A stretch of 64,000 nucleotides of DNA from CBFFRJ01 sp963530515. Its GTDB lineage: Bacteria; Pseudomonadota; Gammaproteobacteria; Enterobacterales; Enterobacteriaceae. The DNA lies in the NCBI GenBank assembly GCA_963530515.1, contig CAUSEC010000001.1:62001-126000 (forward strand), in the 5' to 3' direction. Both the position numbers and the translations under genes were made by a program. A model generated the notes under the pieces. That model had not been told where the DNA came from. It saw nothing but the letters and a program-made list of their open reading frames with translations, and did no database searches. This document shows, piece by piece, positions 9,137 through 18,327 of this stretch (its first letter is position 1; each line of letters opens with the position of its first letter).

Positions 9137-9258
9137 TACCCTTCATTCTTCGCGCTGCGAGTGCGTTAGCTTCCTCGCTCACCTCAGTCATTTACTTGCG
9201 TAAACTCCTGAGGGTTCTCTGCGATGCTGCCTTCTCGCAGCACGAATTATTTCGGGTA
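9137..9258. repeat. ERIC/IRU palindromic repeat between pflB and pflA
   Basis: A 122-bp imperfect palindrome flanked by TA dinucleotides. Its core contains CGCTCACCTCAGTCATTT followed by ACTTGCGTAAACTCCTGAGG. These are the complement of the conserved ERIC2 primer region and the ERIC1R primer region, each with three or so differences. The ends pair as TACCC...TTCGCGCTGCGAG with CTCGCAGCACGAA...GGGTA. ERIC elements are non-coding, transcribed intergenic repeats of Enterobacteriaceae and Vibrionaceae. It fills most of the 323-bp gap between pflB and pflA, which holds no other gene. Confidence 0.88.
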
Positions 9259-9322
9259 ACAATCTGTTTTGGCAGATATCCATAGTATAGATAACCGACG
9301 AAGCAGACTGGGGGAGGGGTGT

Positions 9323-9352
9323 TAAAAAGGCCCCACTGACGTGGAGCCTTTA
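9323..9352 (-). terminator. Terminator of pflB
   Basis: Read on the minus strand, AAAGGCTCCAC/GTGGGGCCTTTTT forms an 11-bp stem with one mismatch, a 4-nt loop and a T-run. It lies about 40 bp after the pflB stop, before the ERIC element. Confidence 0.8.
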
Positions 9353-9389
9353 TTGTACGCTTTTTACTTCGCGATTTCAGCCAAACCCA

Positions 9390-11672
9390 TTACATGGTCT
9401 GAGTGAAAGTACGGGTGATAACGTCCTGCTGCTGTTCTTTCGTCAGGGAGTTAAAACGTACTGCGTAGCCAGATACACGGATGGTCAGCTGCGGATATTT
9501 TTCCGGGTTTTCCATCGCGTCGAGCAGCATTTCGCGGTTCATCACGTTCACGTTGAGGTGCTGACCACCTTCAATGGAAGACTCGTGGTGGAAGTAACCA
9601 TCCATCAGGCCTGCCAGGTTGGTTTTACGCACTTCATCGTCTTTACCCAGCGCGTTCGGAACGATAGAGAAGGTGTAAGAGATACCATCTTTAGCGTAAG
9701 CAAACGGCAGTTTAGCAACGGAAGTCAGAGAGGCTACAGCACCTTTCTGGTCACGACCGTGCATTGGGTTAGCACCTGGGCCGAATGGCGCGCCAGCACG
9801 ACGACCGTCTGGTGTGTTACCGGTTTTCTTACCATACACAACGTTAGAGGTGATGGTCAGAACAGACTGAGTCGGGATAGCGTTACGGTAAGTAGTCAGT
9901 TTCTGAATTTTCTTCATGAAACGTTCTACCAGGTCAACCGCCATGTCATCAACGCGAGCGTCGTTGTTACCAAACTGCGGGTATTCGCCTTCGATTTCGA
10001 AGTCGATAGCCAGACCGTCTTCGTCACGAATCGGTTTAACTTTCGCATGTTTGATGGCAGACAGGGAGTCAGCTGCAACAGACAGACCAGCGATACCACA
10101 CGCCATGGTGCGGATAACGTCACGGTCATGCAGTGCCATCAGAGAAGCTTCGTAGCTGTACTTGTCGTGCATGTAGTGGATGACGTTCAGTGCGGTGACG
10201 TACTGTTTAGCCAGCCAGTCCATGAAGTGATCCATACGATCCATGACTTCGTCGAATTTCAGAACGTCGCCTTTGATTGGATCAGTTTTCGGACCCACCT
10301 GGATTTTCAGTTTTTCATCAACGCCGCCATTGATAGCGTACAGCATGGTTTTCGCAAGGTTAGCGCGAGCACCGAAGAACTGCATTTGTTTACCAACAAC
10401 CATCGGGCTTACGCAGCAAGCAATTGCGTAGTCATCGTTGTTGAAGTCAGGGCGCATCAGATCATCGTTCTCATACTGCAGAGAAGAGGTATCGATGGAG
10501 ACTTTAGCCGCGTATTTTTTGAAGTTCAGTGGCAGTTTTTCAGACCACAGAATAGTGATGTTCGGCTCTGGAGACGGCCCCATGGTGTACAGGGTGTTCA
10601 GGAAGCGGAAGCTGTTTTTGGTCACCAGAGTACGGCCATCAACGCCCATACCGGCGATGGATTCTGTTGCCCAGATCGGGTCACCAGAGAACAGTTCATC
10701 ATATTCAGGGGTACGCAGGAAGCGAACCATACGCAGTTTCATGACCAGATGGTCAACCATTTCCTGCGCTTCTTGCTCGGTGATTTTACCTGCTTTCAGG
10801 TCGCGTTCGATGAACACGTCCAGGAAGGTAGCGGTACGACCGAAGGACATTGCCGCGCCGTTCTGGGATTTAACAGCAGCCAGGTAGCCGAAGTAAGTCC
10901 ACTGAATAGCTTCCTGAGCAGAGGTTGCTGGAGCCGAGATATCGCAGCCATATTTTGCTGCCATTTCTTTGATCTGGCCCAGAGCACGGTGCTGCTCGGA
11001 GATTTCTTCGCGCAGACGGATAGTCGCTTCCAGGTTAACGCCATTTTCCATGTCAGACTGCAGGGACAGGAACTGTGCGTATTTGTCTTTCAGCAGGAAG
11101 TCGATACCGTACAGTGCAACGCGACGGTAGTCACCGATGATACGGCCACGACCGTAAGCATCCGGCAGACCAGTCAGAACACCGGATTTACGGCAGTTCA
11201 GGATGTCTTTGGTGTAAACGTCAAACACGCCCTGGTTGTGCGTTTTACGGTAATCAGTGAAGATTTTTTTCAGTGCCGGGTCCAGCTCGCGGTTGTACGC
11301 TTTGCAGGAACCTTCGACCATCTTGATACCACCAAACGGGATAATCGCACGTTTCAGCGGAGCTTCAGTCTGCAGACCAACGATTTTCTCAAGGCTTTTG
11401 TTGATGTAGCCAGCGTCGTGAGAAGTAATGGTGGACGCAACAGAGGTGTCAAAATCAACAGGCGCGTGGGTGCGGTTTTCCTGTTTAACACCTTCCATAA
11501 CTTTATCCCACAGAGTGGTGGTCGCATCAGTTGCGCCCGCCAGGAAGGATTCGTCACCTTCATATGGGGTATAGTTTTTCTGGATAAAGTCACGTACGTT
11601 TACTTCTTTCTGCCAGTCACCTTTCGCAAAACCTTCCCAGGCTGTGGCTAGTTTTTCATTAAGCTCGGACAT
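9390..11672 (-). CDS. pflB: Formate acetyltransferase 1 (pyruvate formate-lyase)
   Basis: Glycyl-radical enzyme that converts pyruvate and CoA to acetyl-CoA and formate under anaerobiosis. It has 760 residues, identical in length to E. coli PflB. The catalytic cysteine pair lies in IACCVSPMVVG (Cys419/420 counting Met1), and the radical glycine in the C-terminal RVSGYAVRF (Gly735 counting Met1). AAGGTAGG precedes the ATG. It lies 51 bp downstream of focA with no terminator between, so it is co-transcribed with focA, and is activated by PflA encoded downstream. The opposite strand is open over most of this gene because of codon bias; that frame is not a gene. Confidence 0.99.
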   Translation of the reverse strand: MSELNEKLATAWEGFAKGDWQKEVNVRDFIQKNYTPYEGDESFLAGATDATTTLWDKVMEGVKQENRTHAPVDFDTSVASTITSHDAGYINKSLEKIVGLQTEAPLKRAIIPFGGIKMVEGSCKAYNRELDPALKKIFTDYRKTHNQGVFDVYTKDILNCRKSGVLTGLPDAYGRGRIIGDYRRVALYGIDFLLKDKYAQFLSLQSDMENGVNLEATIRLREEISEQHRALGQIKEMAAKYGCDISAPATSAQEAIQWTYFGYLAAVKSQNGAAMSFGRTATFLDVFIERDLKAGKITEQEAQEMVDHLVMKLRMVRFLRTPEYDELFSGDPIWATESIAGMGVDGRTLVTKNSFRFLNTLYTMGPSPEPNITILWSEKLPLNFKKYAAKVSIDTSSLQYENDDLMRPDFNNDDYAIACCVSPMVVGKQMQFFGARANLAKTMLYAINGGVDEKLKIQVGPKTDPIKGDVLKFDEVMDRMDHFMDWLAKQYVTALNVIHYMHDKYSYEASLMALHDRDVIRTMACGIAGLSVAADSLSAIKHAKVKPIRDEDGLAIDFEIEGEYPQFGNNDARVDDMAVDLVERFMKKIQKLTTYRNAIPTQSVLTITSNVVYGKKTGNTPDGRRAGAPFGPGANPMHGRDQKGAVASLTSVAKLPFAYAKDGISYTFSIVPNALGKDDEVRKTNLAGLMDGYFHHESSIEGGQHLNVNVMNREMLLDAMENPEKYPQLTIRVSGYAVRFNSLTKEQQQDVITRTFTQTM

Positions 11673-11723
11673 GTAACACCTACCTTCTTAAGTGGATTTT
11701 TTATTTACTGCCTGAGACAACCA

Positions 11724-12581
11724 TTAGTGCTGGTTATCGCCACGCAGGTAAATGACCCAGTATGTCAACCCAACTAACAATCCTCCACCAATGATATTCC
11801 CAATTGTTACAGGAATCAGGTTATCGGTGATGAAATTCGCAATAGTCAGGTGAGAAAAATTGTCCGGGCTGGAACCGATCGCGGTCCAGAACTCCGGGGT
11901 CGCAAAGTTACGAATTAAAATACCCATCGGGATCATAAACATATTTGCGATACTGTGCTCGAAGCCGCTGGCAACGAACATACCTACTGGCAGAACCATA
12001 ATCAGTGCTTTATCTGTCAGACTGCGGCCGGAGTAACTCATCCATACCGCCAGACAGACCATCAGGTTTGCCAGGATACCCAGTGCAACAGCTTCAATAA
12101 ACGTATGGTGCAGTTTATGGTCAGCGGTTTGCAGGACGTTTAAGCCCCAACCGCCGTTCGCCACCATGTATTCGCCTGAAAGCCATATCAGTAGAACAAA
12201 GAGCAGCGCGCCAATCAGGTTACCGATATAGACGTTTGCCCAGTTGCGAGCCAATTGGCACCAGGTAATACGCCCGCTGGCTTTCGCGACCACAATCAAC
12301 ACGGTTGATGTGAAGAGGTCAGCGCCACAAATGACGCAAAGGATCAGCCCTAGTGAGAAACAGATACCACCGATAAGTTTAGCAATGCCGTAGGGCATCG
12401 ATGCTGTACCTGTGGTGGCAGTAATATAGAAAACAAAAGCGATGGAGATAAAGACACCTGCTGTAATCGCCAAAAAGAACGTGGTCAGCGGTTTCTTTGT
12501 TGCTTTATAGACACCTGCTTCTTCGGCAACTTTTGCCATCGCAGCTGGAAGTATTAGATCAAAAGGGTTGTCAGCTTTCAC
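11724..12581 (-). CDS. focA: Formate channel FocA
   Basis: Pentameric formate/nitrite-family channel in the inner membrane that exports and re-imports formate made by PflB. It has 285 residues, the E. coli length. Six hydrophobic helices are visible. Family signatures include the GVFISIAF region and the gating His in FEHSIANMFMIP. It is first in the focA-pflB operon, behind an FNR-type promoter. It differs from E. coli only by conservative changes. Confidence 0.98.
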   Translation of the reverse strand: MKADNPFDLILPAAMAKVAEEAGVYKATKKPLTTFFLAITAGVFISIAFVFYITATTGTASMPYGIAKLIGGICFSLGLILCVICGADLFTSTVLIVVAKASGRITWCQLARNWANVYIGNLIGALLFVLLIWLSGEYMVANGGWGLNVLQTADHKLHHTFIEAVALGILANLMVCLAVWMSYSGRSLTDKALIMVLPVGMFVASGFEHSIANMFMIPMGILIRNFATPEFWTAIGSSPDNFSHLTIANFITDNLIPVTIGNIIGGGLLVGLTYWVIYLRGDNQH

Positions 12582-12614
12582 ACTAACTCTCTCTTTGTTT
12601 AAGTCGGCGAGGAG

Positions 12615-12656
12615 ATACTAACAAAGCATTATAGAAGAGAATTTGATATGGATCAT
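12615..12656 (-). promoter_or_regulatory. FNR-dependent promoter of focA-pflB
   Basis: On the minus strand ATGAT-CCAT-ATCAA (12656-12643) is a near-perfect FNR box. A TAGTAT -10 (12620-12615) follows after exactly 22 bp, the class II (-41.5) arrangement, predicting a transcript start about 27 bp before focA. A consensus TATAAT (12633-12628) lies between them and could serve a second start. E. coli focA-pflB is FNR- and ArcA-activated. Confidence 0.7.
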
Positions 12657-12903
12657 ATCTCGCCTGGCTAATGGGACCGCAAAGCGCAGGGTCTTACCGC
12701 GAATGCGATGCAACGTGTTGATTATCCAAATAAAAATAAATTTTAAATTTTGCAAAAAGTGTTGAATTTTTTTATGCGGCCTCCCAAACAACAGTTAATT
12801 AAAATGGAGTAATTGCCATAAAAAGTAACAATAAGCCTTGGGTATTTATATATATATTTACCCATAATTAACTTAGTTATTACAATTGGCTTGCATTGCC
12901 GAA
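12657..12903. other. AT-rich intergenic region upstream of focA
   Basis: A 247-bp non-coding stretch, strongly AT-rich around 12720-12910 with several A and T tracts. In E. coli the corresponding region carries further pfl promoters with ArcA and IHF sites. I see no unambiguous ArcA or IHF match here and no credible reading frame. Confidence 0.5.
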
Positions 12904-12937
12904 AAATAAATAAAGCGGGGCAATGAAATTGCCCCGT
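12904..12937 (-). terminator. Terminator of ycaO
   Basis: Minus-strand stem CGGGGCAAT/ATTGCCCCG (9 bp perfect) with a 3-nt loop, followed by CTTTATTTATTTTT. It lies about 50 bp beyond the ycaO stop. Confidence 0.85.
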
Positions 12938-12988
12938 AATATAACGTAGACCTGTCATTAAGCCTACAGATTGTCGTACTACTTGTCG

Positions 12989-14749
12989 TTATTTCGACCA
13001 GAAAGCACGTTTAGCGCGTTGTAATTTTTCGTAAGCGGCTAACAAGGCCTGGTGAGCAGGGAAAGCTTCCAGTGTGCCATCGGCAGGCTGCAGTCCGTAG
13101 AACGGCTCTTCACCGCTCAGGGCTGCGCTGGCTGCTTCAACGGCGTCTGAACCGTACATCCGCACAAACGCATTCAGATATTGCAGAGGCTGACGCTCAT
13201 CTTCCTGTGCCAGCAGCAGCAAGGTCTGCAGGCAACGGTAGTAATTGGCACGCTCAGCACTAAACACAGAACCGTTGAAATCAATTGTCCACTCAACCCA
13301 GGACAACGCTTGTTCCAGGTCACCACCCGCCAGTGCGAGCATGGCTTTCAGTTCACCAATACGCAGAGTGAACCAGCCGTTATCTTTACCGGTGGCGATA
13401 CCGAGCAGCTCACGCACGCGGGTTACATCGTCGTGGCCTTCTTCGTCAAGCTGGTCGATCAGATTCAGGTAATCTTCTTTTTCCCACACGCTGCCCGGCA
13501 GAGAGAGGATCGTTTCGCGCAGATGTGTGCCCATGGCATTGTTGGCCAGCCACAGATCGTCAGCCGGATAAATGTCTGACATGCCCGGTACCAGAATACG
13601 GCACGCGTATACGCCCAGATGCTCGTAGTCGGCGATGTACACTTCTTTATCTTCGGCGTTGAAGATAGCCATCAGAGTGGCGAACTCTTCTTCGGTCGTA
13701 CCGGCGAAGCTCCAGTCCGCAAACGGGTAGTCAGCATCCTGCTTGAACAGATCCCAGGAGATCGAGCCGCTGGAATCGATAAAGTGTGTTTCCAGGTTGG
13801 TGTGCTCCGCAACTTCTTCGTCGTCAAACGTTGGTGGAGTAAAGACATCAAGATCTTTCAGTCCACGCCCCTGCAGCAGCTCAGTCACGGTACGCTCCAG
13901 CGCGACACCGAAGTCCGGGTGTGCACCAAAGGAGGCGAAGCAGGTTCCGTTTGCCGGGTTAAACAGCACCACGCAAATCACCGGGTACTGACCCCCAAGA
14001 GAGCCGTCGTAGGCGAAGATAGGGAAACCTTCTGCTTCCAGTTTCTCAATGGATGCCACAACACCCGGGTAGCGAGCCAGCACGTCAGACGGGATTTCCG
14101 GCAGGCTGATACGCTCACTGATAATGCGATTTTTGATATGACGTTCAAAAACTTCGGACAGCCCCTGAACACGTGCTTCGTTAGCGGTGTTGCCTGCGGA
14201 CATGCCGTTAGAGACATACAGGTTGCCAACGATGTTCATCGGAATATAGACAGTTTGCGCGTCTGACTGGCGGGTGAACGGCAGGGCGCAGATGCCACGT
14301 TCTTCATTGCCGGACTGCAAATCTACCAGCATGCCTGCGGCCAGCTCGTTTTCCGGATCGTAAAATGCGCGCAGGCGAGCATCCAGGATACCTTCCGGCA
14401 GCTCGTCATTTTCCGGCAACGGGAACCATTTTTCGTTGGGATAATGGACGAAAGGCCCTTTAGCGATGGCGTCACCCAGCCAGAAATCGGCAAAGAAATA
14501 GTTGGTGGACAGACGCTCGAAATATTCGCCCAGTGCGGAAGCCAGCGCTGCCTTTTTGGTCGCGCCTTTCCCATTGGTGAAGCACAGCGCACTGTCTTTA
14601 TCACGAATATGCACTGACCAGACATTGGGAACAGGGTTTAGCCACGAAGCCTCTTCAATATTGAAGCCGAGATCGAGCAGTTTTTGCTGGAAGCGTGCGA
14701 TGGAATCTTCCAGTGCGGCGTCTTTGCCGGGGATATAGGTTTGCGTCAT
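12989..14749 (-). CDS. ycaO: YcaO, ATP-dependent cyclodehydratase-family protein (ribosomal protein S12 methylthiolation accessory)
   Basis: Founding member of the YcaO superfamily, whose best-known members form azoline rings in ribosomal peptides. In E. coli YcaO assists RimO in beta-methylthiolation of ribosomal protein S12. From the ATG at 14749 (MTQTYIPGKD) it is 586 residues, the E. coli length. An in-frame GTG at 14761 would add four residues and is the less likely start. The N-terminal two thirds hold the YcaO ATP-binding fold (GKGATKKAALASALGEYFER, EARVQGLSEVFERHI, RTVTELLQGRG). The C-terminal third is helical and repeat-like. No peptide-precursor gene or dehydrogenase lies nearby, supporting the housekeeping role. 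Confidence 0.96.
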   Translation of the reverse strand: MTQTYIPGKDAALEDSIARFQQKLLDLGFNIEEASWLNPVPNVWSVHIRDKDSALCFTNGKGATKKAALASALGEYFERLSTNYFFADFWLGDAIAKGPFVHYPNEKWFPLPENDELPEGILDARLRAFYDPENELAAGMLVDLQSGNEERGICALPFTRQSDAQTVYIPMNIVGNLYVSNGMSAGNTANEARVQGLSEVFERHIKNRIISERISLPEIPSDVLARYPGVVASIEKLEAEGFPIFAYDGSLGGQYPVICVVLFNPANGTCFASFGAHPDFGVALERTVTELLQGRGLKDLDVFTPPTFDDEEVAEHTNLETHFIDSSGSISWDLFKQDADYPFADWSFAGTTEEEFATLMAIFNAEDKEVYIADYEHLGVYACRILVPGMSDIYPADDLWLANNAMGTHLRETILSLPGSVWEKEDYLNLIDQLDEEGHDDVTRVRELLGIATGKDNGWFTLRIGELKAMLALAGGDLEQALSWVEWTIDFNGSVFSAERANYYRCLQTLLLLAQEDERQPLQYLNAFVRMYGSDAVEAASAALSGEEPFYGLQPADGTLEAFPAHQALLAAYEKLQRAKRAFWSK

Positions 14750-14889
14750 AGCAGCAGTCACTTTTTTTGTACGTAAAGCGGGCGATCATACGGGTTTTAT
14801 GTGACTGACGCTATCTTCACCGGGCAGTCGGCGAAAATAAAACTTTTGGCTAAGCTTATGGAACATAAATAGCTGCTAAGGCATTAAAA

Positions 14890-15582
14890 ATGAAAGCGTT
14901 TGATCTGCATCGTATGGCGCTTGATAAGGTGCCGCTTGAGTTTCTCTGGGAGGTGGCACTGCGTTGCCTCTTTACCTTTGTTTTGGTCTTCTTATTTCTC
15001 AAAATTACCGGTCGCCGTGGCGTGCGGCAAATGTCGCTGTTTGAAGTGTTGATTATCCTGACGCTGGGCTCAGCGGCGGGGGACGTGGCGTTTTACGACA
15101 ATGTTCCTCTCCTGCCCGTGCTGGTGGTTTTTGTAACACTGGGGCTGCTGTATCGGGCAGTGATGTGGCTGATGGCGCATAGTGAAAGGCTGGGAGATTT
15201 GCTCGAAGGCAAACCTGTTGTGGCTGTTGAAGATGGGCAACTGGCGTGGGAGAAGCTTGAGGCTGAAAACATCACCGAGTATGAGTTCTTCATGGAGTTG
15301 CGCCAGGGCAGTGTGGATCACCTCGGTCAGGTGCGGCTGGCCATACTCGAAACAAACGGCCAGCTCAGCGTCTATTACTACCCGGACGACGAGGTCAAAC
15401 CCGGTTTGAGTATATTACCCGCGACCTTTTGCACTCGCTACACGACGGTACCGGAAGCAGGGGACTATGCCTGTACACGCTGTAGCCGGGTCCTGGTGAT
15501 GCAAAAGGGGGATCATCAATTATGTCCGCGCTGCGCAAATCCAGAATGGTCGAAGGCCAGCCGGGCAATTCGTATCACCTGA
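14890..15582 (+). CDS. ycaP: YcaP, DUF421/YetF-family inner-membrane protein
   Basis: Function unknown. It has 230 residues, as in E. coli. Three hydrophobic helices lie at roughly 20-95, with the DUF421 signature FLKITGRRGVRQMSLFEVLI at about 36-55. A soluble domain follows, containing the conserved GKPVVAVEDGQL and a YYYPDDEVKPGLSILP segment. The tail carries CTRCSRVL and LCPRCANPEW, two CxxC knuckles that look like a zinc ribbon, not a general feature of DUF421 proteins. It is transcribed divergently from ycaO. Confidence 0.93.
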   Translation: MKAFDLHRMALDKVPLEFLWEVALRCLFTFVLVFLFLKITGRRGVRQMSLFEVLIILTLGSAAGDVAFYDNVPLLPVLVVFVTLGLLYRAVMWLMAHSERLGDLLEGKPVVAVEDGQLAWEKLEAENITEYEFFMELRQGSVDHLGQVRLAILETNGQLSVYYYPDDEVKPGLSILPATFCTRYTTVPEAGDYACTRCSRVLVMQKGDHQLCPRCANPEWSKASRAIRIT

Positions 15583-15744
15583 TAGCGATTATGTCGGTTT
15601 TATGACGCTTCGCCGGAAGAATGTTTTGTGTGAAGCAGCGCACATTTGCCGGGTCATAAGTTTTAGACATTGCGGCGCGTGTCACTGAATGATAAAACCG
15701 ATATCCACTGTTATAACTTATTGCTTTTAGCGTGGTGAGGGGAA

Positions 15745-16833
15745 ATGGCTCAGGTCTTCAATTTCAGTTCAGGTCCGGCAATGTTACCGGCGGATGTGCT
15801 CAAACAAGCTCAACAAGAGTTGTGTGACTGGCAAGGTCTTGGTACATCGGTGATGGAAATCAGCCACCGTGGTAAAGAATTTATTCAGGTTGCGGAAGAG
15901 GCAGAAAAGGATTTTCGTGAGCTGCTGAACATCCCCTCAAACTACAAAGTCCTCTTTTGCCATGGTGGTGGTCGCGGCCAGTTTGCCGGCGTTCCGCTGA
16001 ATATCCTCGGCGACAAAACAACGGCTGATTACGTTGATGCAGGTTACTGGGCGGCAAGCGCAGTTAAAGAAGCGAAAAAATACTGCACGCCCAACGTTAT
16101 CGACGCAAAAATCACCGTTGACGGTCTGCGCGGCGTGAAGCCGATGAGCGAATGGCAGTTGAGTGATAACAGCGCTTACCTGCACTATTGCCCGAACGAA
16201 ACCATCGACGGTATCGCCATTGATGAAACGCCGAACTTTGGCAGCGATGTTGTGGTGGCCGCTGACTACTCCTCGACCATTCTTTCTCGCCCGCTGGATA
16301 TCAGCCGTTACGGCGTTATCTACGCTGGTGCGCAGAAAAATATCGGCCCGGCAGGTTTGACGCTGGTGATTGTCCGCGATGATCTGCTGGGCAAAGCGCA
16401 TCAGAGCTGCCCGTCGATTCTGGACTACAGCATTCTTGCTGAAAACGACTCCATGTTTAACACCCCTCCGACCTTTGCCTGGTATCTGGCAGGCCTGGTT
16501 TTCAAATGGCTGAAGAACAATGGCGGTGTGGTGGCGATGGACAAGATCAATCAGCAAAAAGCCGATCTGCTCTATGGTGTGATTGATGGCAGCGATTTCT
16601 ACCGTAACGATGTGGCGAAAGCGAACCGTTCGCGCATGAATATCCCGTTCCAGCTGGCTGACAGTGCGCTGGATAAACTCTTCCTTGAGGAGTCTCTGGC
16701 TGCGGGCCTGCATGCCCTGAAAGGCCACCGTGTGGTAGGCGGTATGCGTGCGTCAATCTACAACGCCATGCCGCTGGAAGGCGTGAAAGCACTGACTGAC
16801 TTTATGGCTGACTTCGAACGCCGTCGCGGTTAA
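15745..16833 (+). CDS. serC: Phosphoserine/phosphohydroxythreonine aminotransferase
   Basis: PLP enzyme of serine and pyridoxal phosphate biosynthesis. It transaminates 3-phosphohydroxypyruvate and 4-phosphohydroxythreonine with glutamate. Its 362 residues equal E. coli SerC. The PLP-binding Lys198 lies in GAQKNIGPAG, and phosphate-binding HGGGRGQF is at about 73-80. It is first gene of the classical serC-aroA pair; an attenuator-like terminator in the 72-bp spacer probably makes only part of the transcripts reach aroA. Confidence 0.98.
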   Translation: MAQVFNFSSGPAMLPADVLKQAQQELCDWQGLGTSVMEISHRGKEFIQVAEEAEKDFRELLNIPSNYKVLFCHGGGRGQFAGVPLNILGDKTTADYVDAGYWAASAVKEAKKYCTPNVIDAKITVDGLRGVKPMSEWQLSDNSAYLHYCPNETIDGIAIDETPNFGSDVVVAADYSSTILSRPLDISRYGVIYAGAQKNIGPAGLTLVIVRDDLLGKAHQSCPSILDYSILAENDSMFNTPPTFAWYLAGLVFKWLKNNGGVVAMDKINQQKADLLYGVIDGSDFYRNDVAKANRSRMNIPFQLADSALDKLFLEESLAAGLHALKGHRVVGGMRASIYNAMPLEGVKALTDFMADFERRRG

Positions 16834-16849
16834 TCTTTCCCTTCTTCAT

Positions 16850-16877
16850 ACCCCCGTGGCCTGCTGCGGGGGTTTTT
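16850..16877 (+). terminator. Terminator/attenuator between serC and aroA
   Basis: Stem ACCCCCG/CGGGGGT with a 10-nt loop and a T-run TTTTTATT. It lies inside the serC-aroA operon, so partial read-through into aroA is expected. Confidence 0.85.
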
Positions 16878-16905
16878 ATTCCGTTTGAGTTGAGAGTTAA
16901 GTTTC

Positions 16906-18189
16906 ATGGAATCCCTGACGTTACAACCCATCGCGCGGGTAGATGGCACCATCAATCTGCCTGGTTCAAAAAGTGTCTCCAACCGCGCCTTGTTGCTGGC
17001 TGCGCTCGCTGAGGGGACTACCGTTCTGACCAACCTGCTGGACAGTGACGATGTGCGCCATATGCTCAATGCGCTCAGTGCGTTGGGCGTCGCATTTACG
17101 TTGTCTGATGATCGTACGCGCTGTGAAGTCACCGGTGTGGGCGGTCCACTGGTTTCTGACAAACCGCTGGAGCTGTTCCTGGGAAATGCGGGTACGGCGA
17201 TGCGTCCTCTGGCGGCTGCACTCTGTCTGGGCAGCAATGACCTGGTGCTGACCGGCGAACCGCGCATGAAAGAGCGTCCGATTGGTCACCTGGTTGATGC
17301 GCTGCGTCAGGGGGGCGCTCAGGTTGAATATCTTGAGCAGGAAAATTACCCGCCGCTGCGTTTACGCGGTGGTTTTGTGGGCGGAGCCGTTGAGGTGGAT
17401 GGCAGTGTGTCCAGCCAGTTCCTGACGGCATTGCTGATGACAGCCCCTGTTGCCCCGCAGGATACGACTATCACTATTAAAGGTGATCTGGTTTCTAAAC
17501 CTTATATTGATATCACGCTGCATCTGATGAAAACCTTCGGTGTCGACGTGGAGAATCACGATTACCAACGTTTCGTGGTGCGGGGTAACCAGCGTTACCA
17601 GTCTCCGGGACACTACCTGGTGGAAGGCGATGCGTCGTCAGCATCCTATTTCCTGGCAGCCGCAGCCATTAAAGGTGGCACGGTGAAAGTGACGGGCATT
17701 GGCCGCAATAGCGTGCAGGGCGACATCCGCTTTGCTGACGTGCTGGAAAAAATGGGCGCACAGGTGGTGTGGGGTGATGACTTTATCTCCTGTACCCACG
17801 GTGAACTCAACGCCATCGACATGGATATGAACCATATTCCTGACGCGGCGATGACCATTGCAACGGCGGCGCTGTTCGCGCGCGGCACGACAACGATGCG
17901 CAACATTTATAACTGGCGTGTGAAAGAGACCGACCGTCTCTTTGCGATGGCCACCGAACTGCGTAAAGTGGGTGCCGAAGTGGAAGAGGGCGAAGACTAT
18001 ATTCGCGTGACGCCACCGACACACATCCAGTATGCAGAAATCGGGACCTACAACGACCATCGTATGGCGATGTGTTTCTCGCTGGTGGCACTGTCAGATA
18101 CCCCGGTCACCATCCTCGACCCGAAATGCACGGCGAAAACCTTCCCTGACTACTTTGAGCAATTAGCGCGTATCAGCACCCTCGCATGA
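16906..18189 (+). CDS. aroA: 5-enolpyruvylshikimate-3-phosphate synthase
   Basis: Sixth step of the shikimate pathway: it joins phosphoenolpyruvate to shikimate-3-phosphate. It has 427 residues, the E. coli length. Signatures are LPGSKSVSNRALLLAAL (17-33), LGNAGTAMRPL (92-102) and RVKETDRL. Gly96, Thr97 and Pro101 keep the class I glyphosate-sensitive state. It is the second gene of the serC operon and is followed by a terminator and the ycaL remnant, where E. coli has intact ycaL. Confidence 0.98.
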   Translation: MESLTLQPIARVDGTINLPGSKSVSNRALLLAALAEGTTVLTNLLDSDDVRHMLNALSALGVAFTLSDDRTRCEVTGVGGPLVSDKPLELFLGNAGTAMRPLAAALCLGSNDLVLTGEPRMKERPIGHLVDALRQGGAQVEYLEQENYPPLRLRGGFVGGAVEVDGSVSSQFLTALLMTAPVAPQDTTITIKGDLVSKPYIDITLHLMKTFGVDVENHDYQRFVVRGNQRYQSPGHYLVEGDASSASYFLAAAAIKGGTVKVTGIGRNSVQGDIRFADVLEKMGAQVVWGDDFISCTHGELNAIDMDMNHIPDAAMTIATAALFARGTTTMRNIYNWRVKETDRLFAMATELRKVGAEVEEGEDYIRVTPPTHIQYAEIGTYNDHRMAMCFSLVALSDTPVTILDPKCTAKTFPDYFEQLARISTLA

Positions 18190-18195
18190 TAATCT

Positions 18196-18243
18196 GAGCC
18201 GCTCTGCAACACATTGCTGAGCGGCTCCCAGCTGTCATTTTTT
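18196..18243 (+). terminator. Probable terminator of aroA
   Basis: Inverted repeat GAGCCGCTC/GAGCGGCTC (9 bp perfect, 14-nt loop) starts 6 bp after the aroA stop. The T-run is 10 bp further on (ATTTTTTG), so efficiency is uncertain. Confidence 0.65.
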
Positions 18244-18327
18244 GATTGTAATTTCATCAATTTTATAGTGTTAGTCTTCGTGCGGGTTCATTCCCACGGT
18301 CTCATTGATTAATACAAGGATGATGTA

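Noticed and set aside
9558..11651. A 697-codon open frame antisense to pflB
   Set aside because: It lies entirely opposite a highly expressed gene, is rich in unlikely residue runs and has no ribosome-binding site; the frame is open because of biased codon use in pflB.
12743..12958. A 71-codon open frame in the focA-ycaO gap
   Set aside because: It runs across the ycaO terminator hairpin and an AT-rich control region, has no ribosome-binding site and an implausible composition.
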